A DNA stretch of 25,883 nucleotides from SZUA-36 sp963774415 (GTDB lineage: Bacteria > Pseudomonadota > Gammaproteobacteria > Xanthomonadales > SZUA-36): assembly GCA_963774415.1 (NCBI GenBank), contig CAVZEU010000006.1, positions 1 to 25,883 of the forward strand, written 5' to 3'. The position numbers and the translations under genes are program-made. The notes beneath the pieces are model-generated. The model had not been told where the DNA came from. It did not search any database and saw only the letters and a list, made by a program, of their open reading frames with translations. Every line of letters begins with the position of its first letter. Position 1 is the stretch's first letter. Positions 17,140 through 25,500 of the stretch are shown here, in pieces.

Positions 17140-17291
17140 TGCTGTGTCGGGAAACTGCTTGTCATGGGGAACAAATTTACTGATCGGCGCCGAAATAGCT
17201 ATTCAAACTTTGGTACATAGACCGAGGTTTGCGCATAATCTCTCCCCCCGGGGCGGGCAGTTAAGGCAGCGCCATGCGCAATGGGCGCCCG

Positions 17292-18254
17292 TCAGCCCGT
17301 CGCGCTCGCCCGCTGGTGCAGATACTGGGCGGCCGCGAGGTCCTGCACGATGTGGCCCAGTGACTTGTACAGGGTGATCTGGGCGGCGGCCGCCCGGCCG
17401 GCCGCACGGCCGCCGAGGACTTCGCCGATTTCCGCCAGGATGTGGTTGTCGTCTATGAGGCCCTCTTCCTTCGCCCGCAGGAACTCGGCGGCGGCCGCCA
17501 GCGCCGAGGGCCGGTACTCGACAAAGTAGGCGCTCGCTTTGACCAGCTGCGGGTCGATTTCGACCGGCCCCGCAAAACTCGAGCCGACCGCGTTGATGTG
17601 CGTTCCCGGCCTGATCCAATCGCGCAGCAGGATCGGCTCGGCCGCGCCGGTGACGGTGCATATGATGTCCGCTTGCGCGGCTGCCGATTCCGGGTCGGAT
17701 TGCGCCGACACGTCCAGTCCGGTCTGTTCCGCCATGCGTTCGGCAAACGCCCTGGCGGTCTCCGCGGAACGGCCCCAGACGAGGACTCTTGAGATATTGC
17801 GCACCAGCGGAACGGCGATGGTGTGCGCCTCCGCCTGGGTGCCGCAACCGAAAATGGCGAGTGTTTCCGCGTCCTCGCGGGCGAGTGCATCGGTGGCCAG
17901 CGCGGTCGCACAGGCGGTGCGGATGCGGGTGATTTCATGGGCATCGGCGACGCATACCACCGCACCCGTTTGCTCTTCGAACAGGACCACCACGCCGCGG
18001 TGGGCCGTGCGCCCGCCCCGGTCCGGATCCGGGAAAACGCTGGCGAGCTTGGCGCCGAACCCCGGCTCACCGGTGGCCATGCCCGGCATGAGTCCGAAGA
18101 GGCAACCCTTGCGCACCTCCGCGATGCTGCGCAGCGGCTGCTCCCGGGAGTCCGCCGACAGCCCGGCCATCGCCTTGCGCATGGCCGCAATGCAGCCGGG
18201 GAAATCGAGCAGGCGGCGAACCTCGGCAGCGCCATAAACCGCGAAATCGCTCAT
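17292..18254 (-). CDS. Ornithine cyclodeaminase / mu-crystallin family protein
   Basis: The 320-residue protein follows the family pattern: 'GFGAKLASVFPDP' with the substrate Lys, 'TRIRTACATALATDAL', the Rossmann NAD(P) loop 'IFGCGTQAEAH', 'ADIICTVTGAAEPIL', and 'HINAVGSSFAGPVEID'. The family includes ornithine cyclodeaminase, alanine dehydrogenase and cyclic imine (pyrroline or piperideine carboxylate) reductases. Bacterial ornithine cyclodeaminases carry an Asp after 'NAVGG'; here the run is 'GSS', so true cyclodeamination is doubtful and an imine reductase or amino-acid dehydrogenase is more likely. That comparison is from memory. The ATG overlaps the S10 peptidase A stop (ATGA). Together with the aminotransferase it forms the cytosolic amino-acid-processing part of the operon. 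Confidence 0.88.
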   Translation of the reverse strand: MSDFAVYGAAEVRRLLDFPGCIAAMRKAMAGLSADSREQPLRSIAEVRKGCLFGLMPGMATGEPGFGAKLASVFPDPDRGGRTAHRGVVVLFEEQTGAVVCVADAHEITRIRTACATALATDALAREDAETLAIFGCGTQAEAHTIAVPLVRNISRVLVWGRSAETARAFAERMAEQTGLDVSAQSDPESAAAQADIICTVTGAAEPILLRDWIRPGTHINAVGSSFAGPVEIDPQLVKASAYFVEYRPSALAAAAEFLRAKEEGLIDDNHILAEIGEVLGGRAAGRAAAAQITLYKSLGHIVQDLAAAQYLHQRASATG

Positions 18255-19888
18255 TGGCCGCTGCCGCCGTTCGTTGCTGCGACCAGGCTGCGCAGGTCAG
18301 CCGCCATGGCCTTCGCGCTGGCCTCGATCGAATACGCCATATGCCCGCCGGGGTACACCTTCAGGCTGACCTGCTCGCGCGGCCAGGTTTCCTGCTCGAC
18401 CAGGTAGCGCGACGCGCCGACGGTCGTCATCGTATCGTAAAGGCCCGCCGCCACCAGCACCCTGGCCGCCGGGTTCTTTTGCAAGAGCACGGACAATGCG
18501 TCGCCGTAGGCGAAGCGGGCGAACGGGCTGTTGCCGCCCCAGCCCCACTCGGCCAGGCTCTTGACCGGTGACGCGGTGACGTACTGCTCCGCGGAAGGCA
18601 CACCCAGGTCGGTGACGAGATAGCCGGCGAAGGCCTTCGCCAGTGTCTCCGCCACTTTACCGGCGGGGTCGGGCGGCGGCTTGCCGTCACTTTCTGCTTC
18701 GGCTTTGAGCGCGGTGACGTAACGCCCGTCGCTGCGGCCGATGATCCTGTTTTCGTCCTTGAACAACTCGACGCGGTATTCCTCCTTGGACACGCGCAGC
18801 CGCTTGGCGATGAACACCTGCGCCGGCAACCCGGTGAATTGCTGCAGGCGGCCGGCGACCCGGGCCAATTCCGCCGGCGGCAGCCGGTTGCCGCGGAACA
18901 ACGCGTCCAGGTAGTCGGTGCGTGCATAGTTCCAGGCCTCCTCGACGAATTGGTCGAGGCCGGCGCCGCCGGTCTGCGCCTTGCCATGGTACCAACCCAG
19001 GGCCGCCAGCGTCGGCAGCGATACGACGTAGCTGATGATATTGTCCGGGCGCTGTGCATACTCGATGATGTTCACCGCCTGGCCGAAAAGAACGACGCCG
19101 GCGGCAAGAACCGGTGGTTGCAGTTGCGCCAGCTGTTTCGCCGTTTCTACCGCACGGTTGGTGCCGTAACTCTCACCGAAAATATAGACCTTTGAGCCCT
19201 GCCGCTCGCGGGCCCGCAACCAGCCGGCGATGAAGGCGGCTGTTTCCTGGCCATCCGCGGCGATCGAGAAATAGTCCTGCAGCGCTTTGCCGGGCAGCGT
19301 GCGGCTGAAACCGGTGCCGGCCGGGTCGAAATAGACCAGGTCCGTCACGTCCAGGATCGAATACGGGTTGTCGATAAGCGGCGCGGCTTTCGGATCGGCC
19401 GTGAGGTCGTCGGCGAAAGCGACCCGCTTGGGCCCGAAGGCGCCCATGTGCAGATATACCGAAGGGGAGATCGGGCCGCCGTTGAACACGAACATGACCG
19501 GCCGCGGCGCGGCGCCGGCGGGTCTGTCGGCCACGTAGGAGGTGCTGACGATGCGGGCGCCGGGCTTGCCGTCAGCGTCCTTGACGTCGATGGCGCCGAC
19601 GGTCGCCGTGTAGGCCACGCGTTTGCCACTGAACGTGCCCGCATGATGCGTGACGTACGGAAATTCTAGCCCCGTGAGCGGCTTTTCGTTCGGTGAAGGC
19701 TCGTCCTTCTTCGCTGCCGCCTGCTCAGCGGCCGCCCCGGGCTCGGCCTGAGCGGCGCTGCTTTTGGCCACAGCATCCGCCCGCGTGAGGGGATGGGAGA
19801 AGAACACGATCAACGCCGTGCCGAAAATAATGAGTATTCGAGAGATCACCGCTGAGACTACCCGTCGTTCCGAGAATTCAACGTCCAC
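18251..19888 (-). CDS. Exported S10-family serine carboxypeptidase A, first gene of the operon
   Basis: It encodes 545 residues from GTG at 19888. A second GTG at 19849 would place the signal peptide ('ISRILIIFGTALIVFFSHPL') directly at the N-terminus and may be the real start; neither has a strong ribosome site. An Ala/Glu-rich linker (about 45-70) follows. The nucleophile is Ser240 in 'FGESYGTNR', with Asp485 in 'AAGLYDTM' and His516 in 'PGGHMAYS'. The oxyanion loop reads 'FNGGPISPSVYLHM', so the usual Gly-Ser after GGP is Ile-Ser here. Either this is a distinct subgroup or its oxyanion geometry differs. It is transcribed from the promoter at 20050-20077 with a leader of about 150 bases. 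Confidence 0.9.
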   Translation of the reverse strand: MDVEFSERRVVSAVISRILIIFGTALIVFFSHPLTRADAVAKSSAAQAEPGAAAEQAAAKKDEPSPNEKPLTGLEFPYVTHHAGTFSGKRVAYTATVGAIDVKDADGKPGARIVSTSYVADRPAGAAPRPVMFVFNGGPISPSVYLHMGAFGPKRVAFADDLTADPKAAPLIDNPYSILDVTDLVYFDPAGTGFSRTLPGKALQDYFSIAADGQETAAFIAGWLRARERQGSKVYIFGESYGTNRAVETAKQLAQLQPPVLAAGVVLFGQAVNIIEYAQRPDNIISYVVSLPTLAALGWYHGKAQTGGAGLDQFVEEAWNYARTDYLDALFRGNRLPPAELARVAGRLQQFTGLPAQVFIAKRLRVSKEEYRVELFKDENRIIGRSDGRYVTALKAEAESDGKPPPDPAGKVAETLAKAFAGYLVTDLGVPSAEQYVTASPVKSLAEWGWGGNSPFARFAYGDALSVLLQKNPAARVLVAAGLYDTMTTVGASRYLVEQETWPREQVSLKVYPGGHMAYSIEASAKAMAADLRSLVAATNGGSGQ

Positions 19889-19958
19889 GGTATCCAGTAT
19901 CGGTGAAATTTGCTATTCCGCTTTTGCACTGGCGTTGGGCAGGCGTGCATAAATTTGC

Positions 19959-19973
19959 CCCGTTACGAACGGG
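19959..19973. repeat. Inverted repeat CCCGTT-N3-AACGGG in the operon leader
   Basis: Perfect six-base arms surround ACG. The same arms return at 20365-20378 around a two-base centre, about 400 bases away. It lies between the promoter and the first gene, where a hairpin or a bound regulator could affect expression. Confidence 0.5.
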
Positions 19974-20049
19974 CCGGGGGATATCTAACCTGCCTGTCGC
20001 TTCCGCGCCAACTGGGCATTCCATGAGTATCGTCTGGATGCATCATCTG

Positions 20050-20077
20050 ATTCTATGGGAATAAATTGCATTGACAA
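20050..20077 (-). promoter_or_regulatory. Sigma-70-like promoter of the ten-gene peptidase operon
   Basis: Read on the minus strand: TTGTCA, 16 bases, TAGAAT. Each box matches the consensus at five of six bases. It is the best -35/-10 pair found between the Lrp gene and S10 peptidase A. Confidence 0.55.
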
Positions 20078-20305
20078 CGTCTGCACAGCACGGCCGGGGT
20101 GGCGGTTACTGTGTTCGGGACACGTTCAAGCCATTCATGGGCACTCGGCATCCGTTCCCGACGGATGCACGGTCCCGCCCACAGACAACCGTCACCCCGG
20201 TCATCCGCCGTGCGACCTTGCAGCCCTGATTGCCGCACGCAGCAGCCGTCGGATGTTCATTTCGGGTAACCTCGAGGCGCCGCATTCAGGCGAACCGTTC
20301 AGGGG

Positions 20306-20400
20306 TGTCATGGACGGGATGCCCATGACAGGCCGCCCAGGGCACGACGCCCTGTGAGGCCGGTCCCGTTAGAACGGGACGGCTGTGCGGGCAGCCCGCA
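20306..20400. repeat. Run of four consecutive perfect hairpins
   Basis: Inverted repeats follow one another: TGTCATGG (20306-20313) with 20323-20330; CAGGGC (20338-20343) with 20349-20354, flanked by GGCC on both sides; GTCCCGTT (20363-20370) with 20373-20380; and TGCGGGC (20386-20392) with 20394-20400. They lie 100-195 bases after the Lrp stop and upstream of the operon promoter. No U-run follows, so simple intrinsic termination is not obvious. A structured 3' region, small RNA or palindromic repeat cluster are alternatives. Confidence 0.6.
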
Positions 20401-20500
20401 GGGCCGCCGGGTCGGGAACACGAAATGAACGGTCGGCAATTGCTGTCATCGTTGAAAGCGACAAAATCGTGTGCCTGACGCCCCATATCCCGGCAGTGGG

Positions 20501-20992
20501 CTAATCGCCTTGGCTCGGCTGCACACCGGTCAGAGGAATCTCGGTGGTGGACTTGAGTTCCGCCAGCGTGACCGTGGACTGGATGTCCTCGACGCCGGGC
20601 AGCTTGAGTATCGTTTCGAAGATGAACTTCTGGTACCACTCCAGCGACCGCGCCAGTATTTTCATGACGATATCCATCTCTCCGAACACGGTATGGCATT
20701 CGAGGATCTCGGGGATGACCTGGATGTGGCTCAGAAACTCCGCCCGCTGCCGCTCGCTCAGGGTCGCCATCTTCAAATAGGCGATGATGTACAAACTCGG
20801 CCCGAACTTCGTGCGGTCCAGGATGGCCACCTGCCGCTTGATGAAGCCCTCGTCCTTCAGGCGCTGCAGGCGCCGCCAGCACGGCGATTGCGACAACCCC
20901 ACCTTCTCGGCGAGTTCGTTCGTGCTCATGGAGCAATCTTTTTGCACGTGTTCGAGAATTCGGAGATCAAATCTTGTGAATCCTTCTGTCAT
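20501..20992 (-). CDS. Lrp/AsnC-family transcriptional regulator
   Basis: The 163-residue protein has the family layout: an N-terminal winged helix-turn-helix (about 8-58, 'FDLRILEHVQKD', 'NELAEKVGLSQSPCWRRLQRL') and a C-terminal RAM ligand domain (about 70-150, 'ECHTVFGEMDIVMKILA', 'GVEDIQSTVTLAELK'). Lrp/AsnC proteins sense amino acids and bind AT-rich repeats, often next to amino-acid catabolic genes. It stands between the ten-gene peptidase operon and the divergent Tat-exported PLP enzyme, so local control of both is likely, though inferred. The ATG is only about six bases from the predicted -10 box, so the transcript may be nearly leaderless. Confidence 0.95.
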   Translation of the reverse strand: MTEGFTRFDLRILEHVQKDCSMSTNELAEKVGLSQSPCWRRLQRLKDEGFIKRQVAILDRTKFGPSLYIIAYLKMATLSERQRAEFLSHIQVIPEILECHTVFGEMDIVMKILARSLEWYQKFIFETILKLPGVEDIQSTVTLAELKSTTEIPLTGVQPSQGD

Positions 20993-20998
20993 GGAAAT

Positions 20999-21027
20999 AT
21001 TTTATGTTTATAACACGGCAGGCACAA
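20999..21027 (-). promoter_or_regulatory. Candidate promoter of the Lrp/AsnC gene
   Basis: Read on the minus strand: TTGTGC, 17 bases, TAAAAT, in the most AT-rich stretch of the divergent region. The short distance to the ATG implies a very short leader. Autoregulation by Lrp binding in this stretch is plausible. Confidence 0.4.
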
Positions 21028-21130
21028 CTTGAATTTTCAGCAACCTGGCCGCGACCGGCTGTCCGCTTTAGGTCCCGCCGCGCATTTTTTATGCACACCC
21101 GCTGTCAAAACCCGCGTATTCGCATGGGAT

Positions 21131-21158
21131 TTGCGCCTGCGGGCGTTTACCCTATTGT
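21131..21158 (+). promoter_or_regulatory. Candidate promoter of the Tat-exported PLP enzyme gene
   Basis: TTGCGC, 16 bases, TATTGT. The -10 match is moderate. It ends 23 bases before the ATG at 21182. Confidence 0.3.
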
Positions 21159-21181
21159 CACCACGGCTACAAGACAAGACG

Positions 21182-22420
21182 ATGAAACTTTCCCGCAGAA
21201 ACCTGCTGCTGGCCGCCGGTTCCCTGCCGCTGGCAAAGTACGCGCTGGCGTCCGGAGCGGCGGCGCCGGCCCCGATCAAAACCAAACTGCCGTTCAAGGA
21301 AGGCTGGCTTAATAGCGGTCTCACCTACCTCAACTCCGGGTCGCAGCACCCGCTCAGCATCGGCGCCCGGGCCGAAGCTTACAAGTACCTGTCCCACCGC
21401 GCCCTCGACCCCGAGTTGGCGGACTATGACCGCAATGACCATGGCCTGATGGAGAAATACGCGAAACTGGTGAATGCGGACCTCAACGAGATCACGTTCG
21501 TGCAGAGCACGACCGCGGGTGAGCAGATGATACTGCGCGCGCTGGGCCTGCCCGAGCCGGGCAGGCACATCGTCACGGACACCCTGCATTTTTTCGCCTC
21601 GCTGCCGCTCTACGAGGAGATGGCGCGCCAGGGCATGAAAGTCACGTTCGTGCGCGCCCGCGACGGCCGCATTCCGCTCGAAGACATGGAAAAGGCCATC
21701 ACGCCAGGCACCCGGCTGGTCTCGCTTTCATTGGTCTCCACCATCAACGGCTTCCAGCACGACCTCAAAGCGGTCTGTGACATCGCCCACAAAAACGGCG
21801 CCCTGGTCTACGCCGACATCATCCACGCCGCCGGCTGCGTGCCGGTGGACCTGCACGGCACCGGAGTCGATTTCGCCGCCGGCGCCAGTTACAAGTGGCT
21901 CATGGGCGAATTCGGGCTCGGCTTCCTGTACGCCCGCAGGTCGGTGCAGCCGCAAATCAAGCGGACCAACTACGGCTACTACGGCATGAGCGCCTTTCAG
22001 CCCCATGTCTACCCCTTCGACCCGCCGGGCGACAGCGTCGCCGACTACGCGTTCGAAGACAGCGCCACCGGTCAGTTCGCGCTGGGCACCCATTCGCACA
22101 CGGTGATCCCCATTCTCAACCACTCGCTGGACTACATCCTGAAAGTCGGGGTGGAGAACATCCAGGCTCACGCGCAGACGCTGGTGTCCCGGCTGAAGCA
22201 GGAACTGCCGGAACGCGGTTTCACGCTGATGACGCCGCTGGAGGCGAAAACGCCGATCGTGACCTGCGTGCTCGAAAACGCGAGGGAGAAACTCGGCAAG
22301 AAACTGAAGGACGCCAAGGTGGTCATTACCGTTTCGCGCAACCGCTTCCGCATCACGCCGTCGGTCTTCAACGACATGGACGACATCGACCGCTTGCTGA
22401 GCGTGCTCGGCCGCGCCTGA
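21182..22420 (+). CDS. Tat-exported class V aminotransferase-fold PLP protein (PvdN / isopenicillin N epimerase-like)
   Basis: This 412-residue protein begins 'MKLSRRNLLLAAGSLPLAKYALA', a twin-arginine (SRRNLL) signal, so it is folded with its cofactor and sent to the periplasm. The PLP fold follows: 'ITFVQSTTAGEQMILRAL', 'SLVSTINGFQHDLKAVCD', 'LVYADIIHAAGCVPVDL' with the cofactor Asp, and Schiff-base Lys238 in 'GASYKWLMGEFGLGFLY'. It ends in the small domain 'VVITVSRNRFRITPSVFND'. The open frame continues upstream to 21029, but only this ATG gives the Tat motif. Known exported relatives include PvdN, which modifies pyoverdine in the periplasm; isopenicillin N epimerases and cysteine desulfurases share the fold. 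It is divergent from the Lrp gene and convergent with the TonB receptor gene. The substrate is unknown, possibly a periplasmic peptide or amino acid. Confidence 0.88.
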   Translation: MKLSRRNLLLAAGSLPLAKYALASGAAAPAPIKTKLPFKEGWLNSGLTYLNSGSQHPLSIGARAEAYKYLSHRALDPELADYDRNDHGLMEKYAKLVNADLNEITFVQSTTAGEQMILRALGLPEPGRHIVTDTLHFFASLPLYEEMARQGMKVTFVRARDGRIPLEDMEKAITPGTRLVSLSLVSTINGFQHDLKAVCDIAHKNGALVYADIIHAAGCVPVDLHGTGVDFAAGASYKWLMGEFGLGFLYARRSVQPQIKRTNYGYYGMSAFQPHVYPFDPPGDSVADYAFEDSATGQFALGTHSHTVIPILNHSLDYILKVGVENIQAHAQTLVSRLKQELPERGFTLMTPLEAKTPIVTCVLENAREKLGKKLKDAKVVITVSRNRFRITPSVFNDMDDIDRLLSVLGRA

Positions 22421-22442
22421 TTCAAGGCCTGTAGGAAAAATG

Positions 22443-22474
22443 CCGGACCCACCAGGTTAGCGGGTCCGGGTTTT
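22443..22474. terminator. Bidirectional intrinsic terminator between convergent genes
   Basis: CCGGACCC (22443-22450) pairs perfectly with GGGTCCGG (22462-22469) across an 11-base loop. GTTTTG follows on the plus strand, and AAAAAT precedes it, giving a U-run on the minus strand. It serves the PLP enzyme gene and the TonB receptor gene. Confidence 0.75.
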
Positions 22475-22532
22475 GCCGGGTTCGGGCCACCGCGGACTTG
22501 TGCTCCGCGGCGCGCGCTCGATAGTTTCCCTC

Positions 22533-25500
22533 CTAAAAGCGGGCGGTGGCGCCCACGAACCAGCGCCGGCCGAGGATGTCGCCGTGCGACAGGGTCGGGT
22601 AGGACGGCTCCTGGTCGGTGAAGTTGATGACGCCGGCGCGCAGCGACAACATGTCCGAGATATCCCACTGGGCCGATAACGAGTGCGTCAGGTTGTCGGA
22701 GATGTGGGGGTGCGGGTTGTTCTCGATGGTGGCATCGGGGCCGGCCTTCACGCTGCTCAGGTAAAACGCCTGGTAGCTCAGGGTGAGGGGGCCGACCGCC
22801 CAGCGCGCCGTAAAGCGACTGACCCAGTCTGGCTGGGTCACGGTGTTGTCCTCGCGCACGAACGCGGTGCCGGTGACGGAGGTCTCGTAGCGCGCGTTGT
22901 GGGTCACATCCAGCGTCAGCCCCAGATGCCCGGCGCCGGGACTGAGCCACTCGTCAAGCGGCATCTGGTAATCGAGCACGTAGTATTCGCCCCGGTACTC
23001 GACGACACCGGCGTTGAAGGTGGTCGAGCGCGCGCTGATCACGGTGCCCGCGGGGTATTCGAGCGTGCCCGTGGTAGCACGTACGAACGTGTTGCAAACA
23101 TCGGTGGGCTGCGGCGAGGAGTCATAGCAGGCGGCCATGAAATCGGTCGGCTCGAACGCGGACAGGCCGTCCGTCAGGTCGATCTCGATGCGATCCACCG
23201 AGAAGGTCAGGCCTGGCACGAAGCGCGGCTGCAGCACGACACCGTAGGTCCAGGTCTTGGATATCTCGTTGCGCAGGTTCGGGTTGCCGCCGGTGGTCAC
23301 CTGCGCCAGCGTGAAGTTTTCGGCCGGGTCTTGGAAATCCGCCAGCGCGCCGTATTCCGGATGCGCGGCGAACTCGGCCGCGCAATTGGCCTGCCGCACG
23401 GATGGATTGGGCCCGCCCGTGATGCGGTCCGCGTCACAGGGGTCGTAGCCGACGGCATCGGCGCCCACCGATACGGGGGCGACGAGTTGCGTCAGGGTCG
23501 GCGCGCGGAAGTTGCGGCTGCGCGTGACGCGGAAAGTGATGTCCTTGACCACCTGCCAGCGCAGGCCGACGCTCCACACCGATTCGGTGCCGGCGATGGA
23601 ATTGTCGACATAACGGTAAGTGCCGTTGAATTCGAGCACCTCGAAACCCGGCAGCGGACGGTCACCGCCGAGGATCGGCGCCAGCACTTCGGCCGAGAAT
23701 TCGTCGGTGTGATAGGAACCCGATTGCGGTACTTCCATGACGCCCTGGCCGACCAGTCCCTGCCGGTTGGCCACGTACGGGGTGAAATCCGATTTCTCGT
23801 AACGGTGCTCATAGGCGATCACGCTCTTGACATCACCGGCCGGCAGCGCGAACAGGTTGGTGCCGAGCGTCGCCAGGAAATCGAACTGGTCGTTGGTATA
23901 GCGCTGACCGCTGAGCACGGACACGTAGGCCGACGCTTCCGGGCTGATGTTGCCGGGGCCGAACGGATTGATCGGCGCGCAGGCGGGATCGTCGTTGGTG
24001 GGATCGCCGTCGACGTTGATCAGGCAGGCCGGGCCGTTCGCGCTGGGCACGGCGAAGATGGCATTTTCGAATCTGGCAACGTCGGCGTCCCAGGTGTGGG
24101 TATCGCCCTTGACCCGGCCGTAGGTGCCCTGCACCGTCCAGCTCCAGTCGCGTCCAGCCGTATTGAATGCACCATCGGCGCCGAGCAATCCGAAATACGT
24201 CTTGGTGGTCGTGGTCTGGATGTTGGACGGGAACAGGTCGTAGTAGAAGTGCCGGGAAAGCCATAGCGGCGCGCCGTGCGCGAAGCCGGGGTTGGCCTGG
24301 CTCAGGGCCGCGACGGTGTCGGCGGTCAGGAACGGATTGAAATTGAAAATCATGATGGCGCCGTTCGGCGGCGAGGCGCCGTTGAGGACGGTGCGCGGGT
24401 AGCCCTGCGGGATTTCCTTGCCTTGGGTGTGCGCATACAGCAGTTCGGCCCGCAACGTGACCTTGTCGCTCAGATCGTAATGTCCGACGGCCATGGCGTT
24501 ATAGCGTTCCACGCCGGTTCTCAAGCCGGCCAACTCGCTGTAACGGAAACCGTCACCACCCTGCGCGAACGGGATTCCGAGAATCTGGCCCGGGTCATAC
24601 GGAATCAGGCTGCCGTCGGCGGCGAACTGCACCGGATGGCCATCGACCAGGGTCAATGCGAACGGCGGCGGTGCCGGGATGTTGTAGACGATGCCGTTGC
24701 CGTTGAAATTCCAGAAGTGCGCGTCGAGGATTTCCTGCACGGATGGAATGCCGTCGTTGGGCCCGGTATCTGCCGGATTGCCCTGCGTGATTCGTGACAG
24801 GTTGCTGCGCTTGCGGTCGCTGAAGGCCAGCCTCGGCGAGGACGCGTACTCGGCGTCGATCGCGAAATTGCCGCGGTTGTCATCGAAGTTCGTTCCCCAG
24901 GTGAGACGGTAGTTCTGCTGCTCGTAGTCGCTGCGGCTCGAATCGCCGTATTGGGCATCCAGTTCGAGCCCGTCGAAATCCGTCTTCAGCATGTAGTTGA
25001 CGACGCCGGCGATCGCATCGGAACCATAGACGGCCGCGCCGCCGGCCTGCACGACCTCGATGCGGTCGATCAGACCGACCGGGATGATATTGGCATCTAC
25101 CTGGGCGTCTCCCAGGCCCACGCTCGAGGTGACGAAACGGTGGCCATTGACCAGGGTCAGCGTACGCCCGGCGCCGAGCCCGAACAGGTTCGGGAACTGC
25201 TGGCCGGTGCCGCTGGAGTCACCATTTCCGGGCGCCTGGTTCAACTCCGGCGCGTTCGAGGTGAATTCGTTCAGGGCGTCCGCGGCCGTGATGTAACCGC
25301 GCTCGGCAAATTCTTCGGCGCCGATGGTTCCCACCGGTGCGACCTGGTCCGCCGCAGAGCGCTTGATGCGCGATCCCGTGACAAGCACTTCCTCCAACTC
25401 ACCGGCTTTATCATTGTCGCTGGCCTGGTCCGTATTGTCCTGGTCTGTGCCGGCCTGGTTCTGCGCCAGGACGGGCTGCGCCGCCAAGGCCAGTATCAAC

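Larger units (their letters stand above)
19889..20500. other. Intergenic control region between the Lrp gene and the operon
   Basis: No gene is supported in these 612 bases; open frames lack motifs and ribosome sites. It holds the operon promoter (20050-20077), an inverted repeat in the leader (19959-19973), two direct copies of AAATTTGC (19906 and 19951, 45 bases apart) and the hairpin run at 20306-20400. The AAATTTGC pair could be regulator sites, since Lrp-type proteins favour AT-rich repeats. Confidence 0.6.

Noticed and set aside
20286..20936. Minus-strand open frame of 216 codons overlapping the Lrp/AsnC gene
   Set aside because: It is out of frame with a fully recognisable Lrp/AsnC protein, and its tail is only the hairpin region translated.
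22683..24266. Plus-strand open frame of 527 codons opposite the TonB receptor gene
   Set aside because: The translation is rich in Arg, Gly and His and shows no domain; the minus strand encodes a complete receptor ending in the expected Phe.
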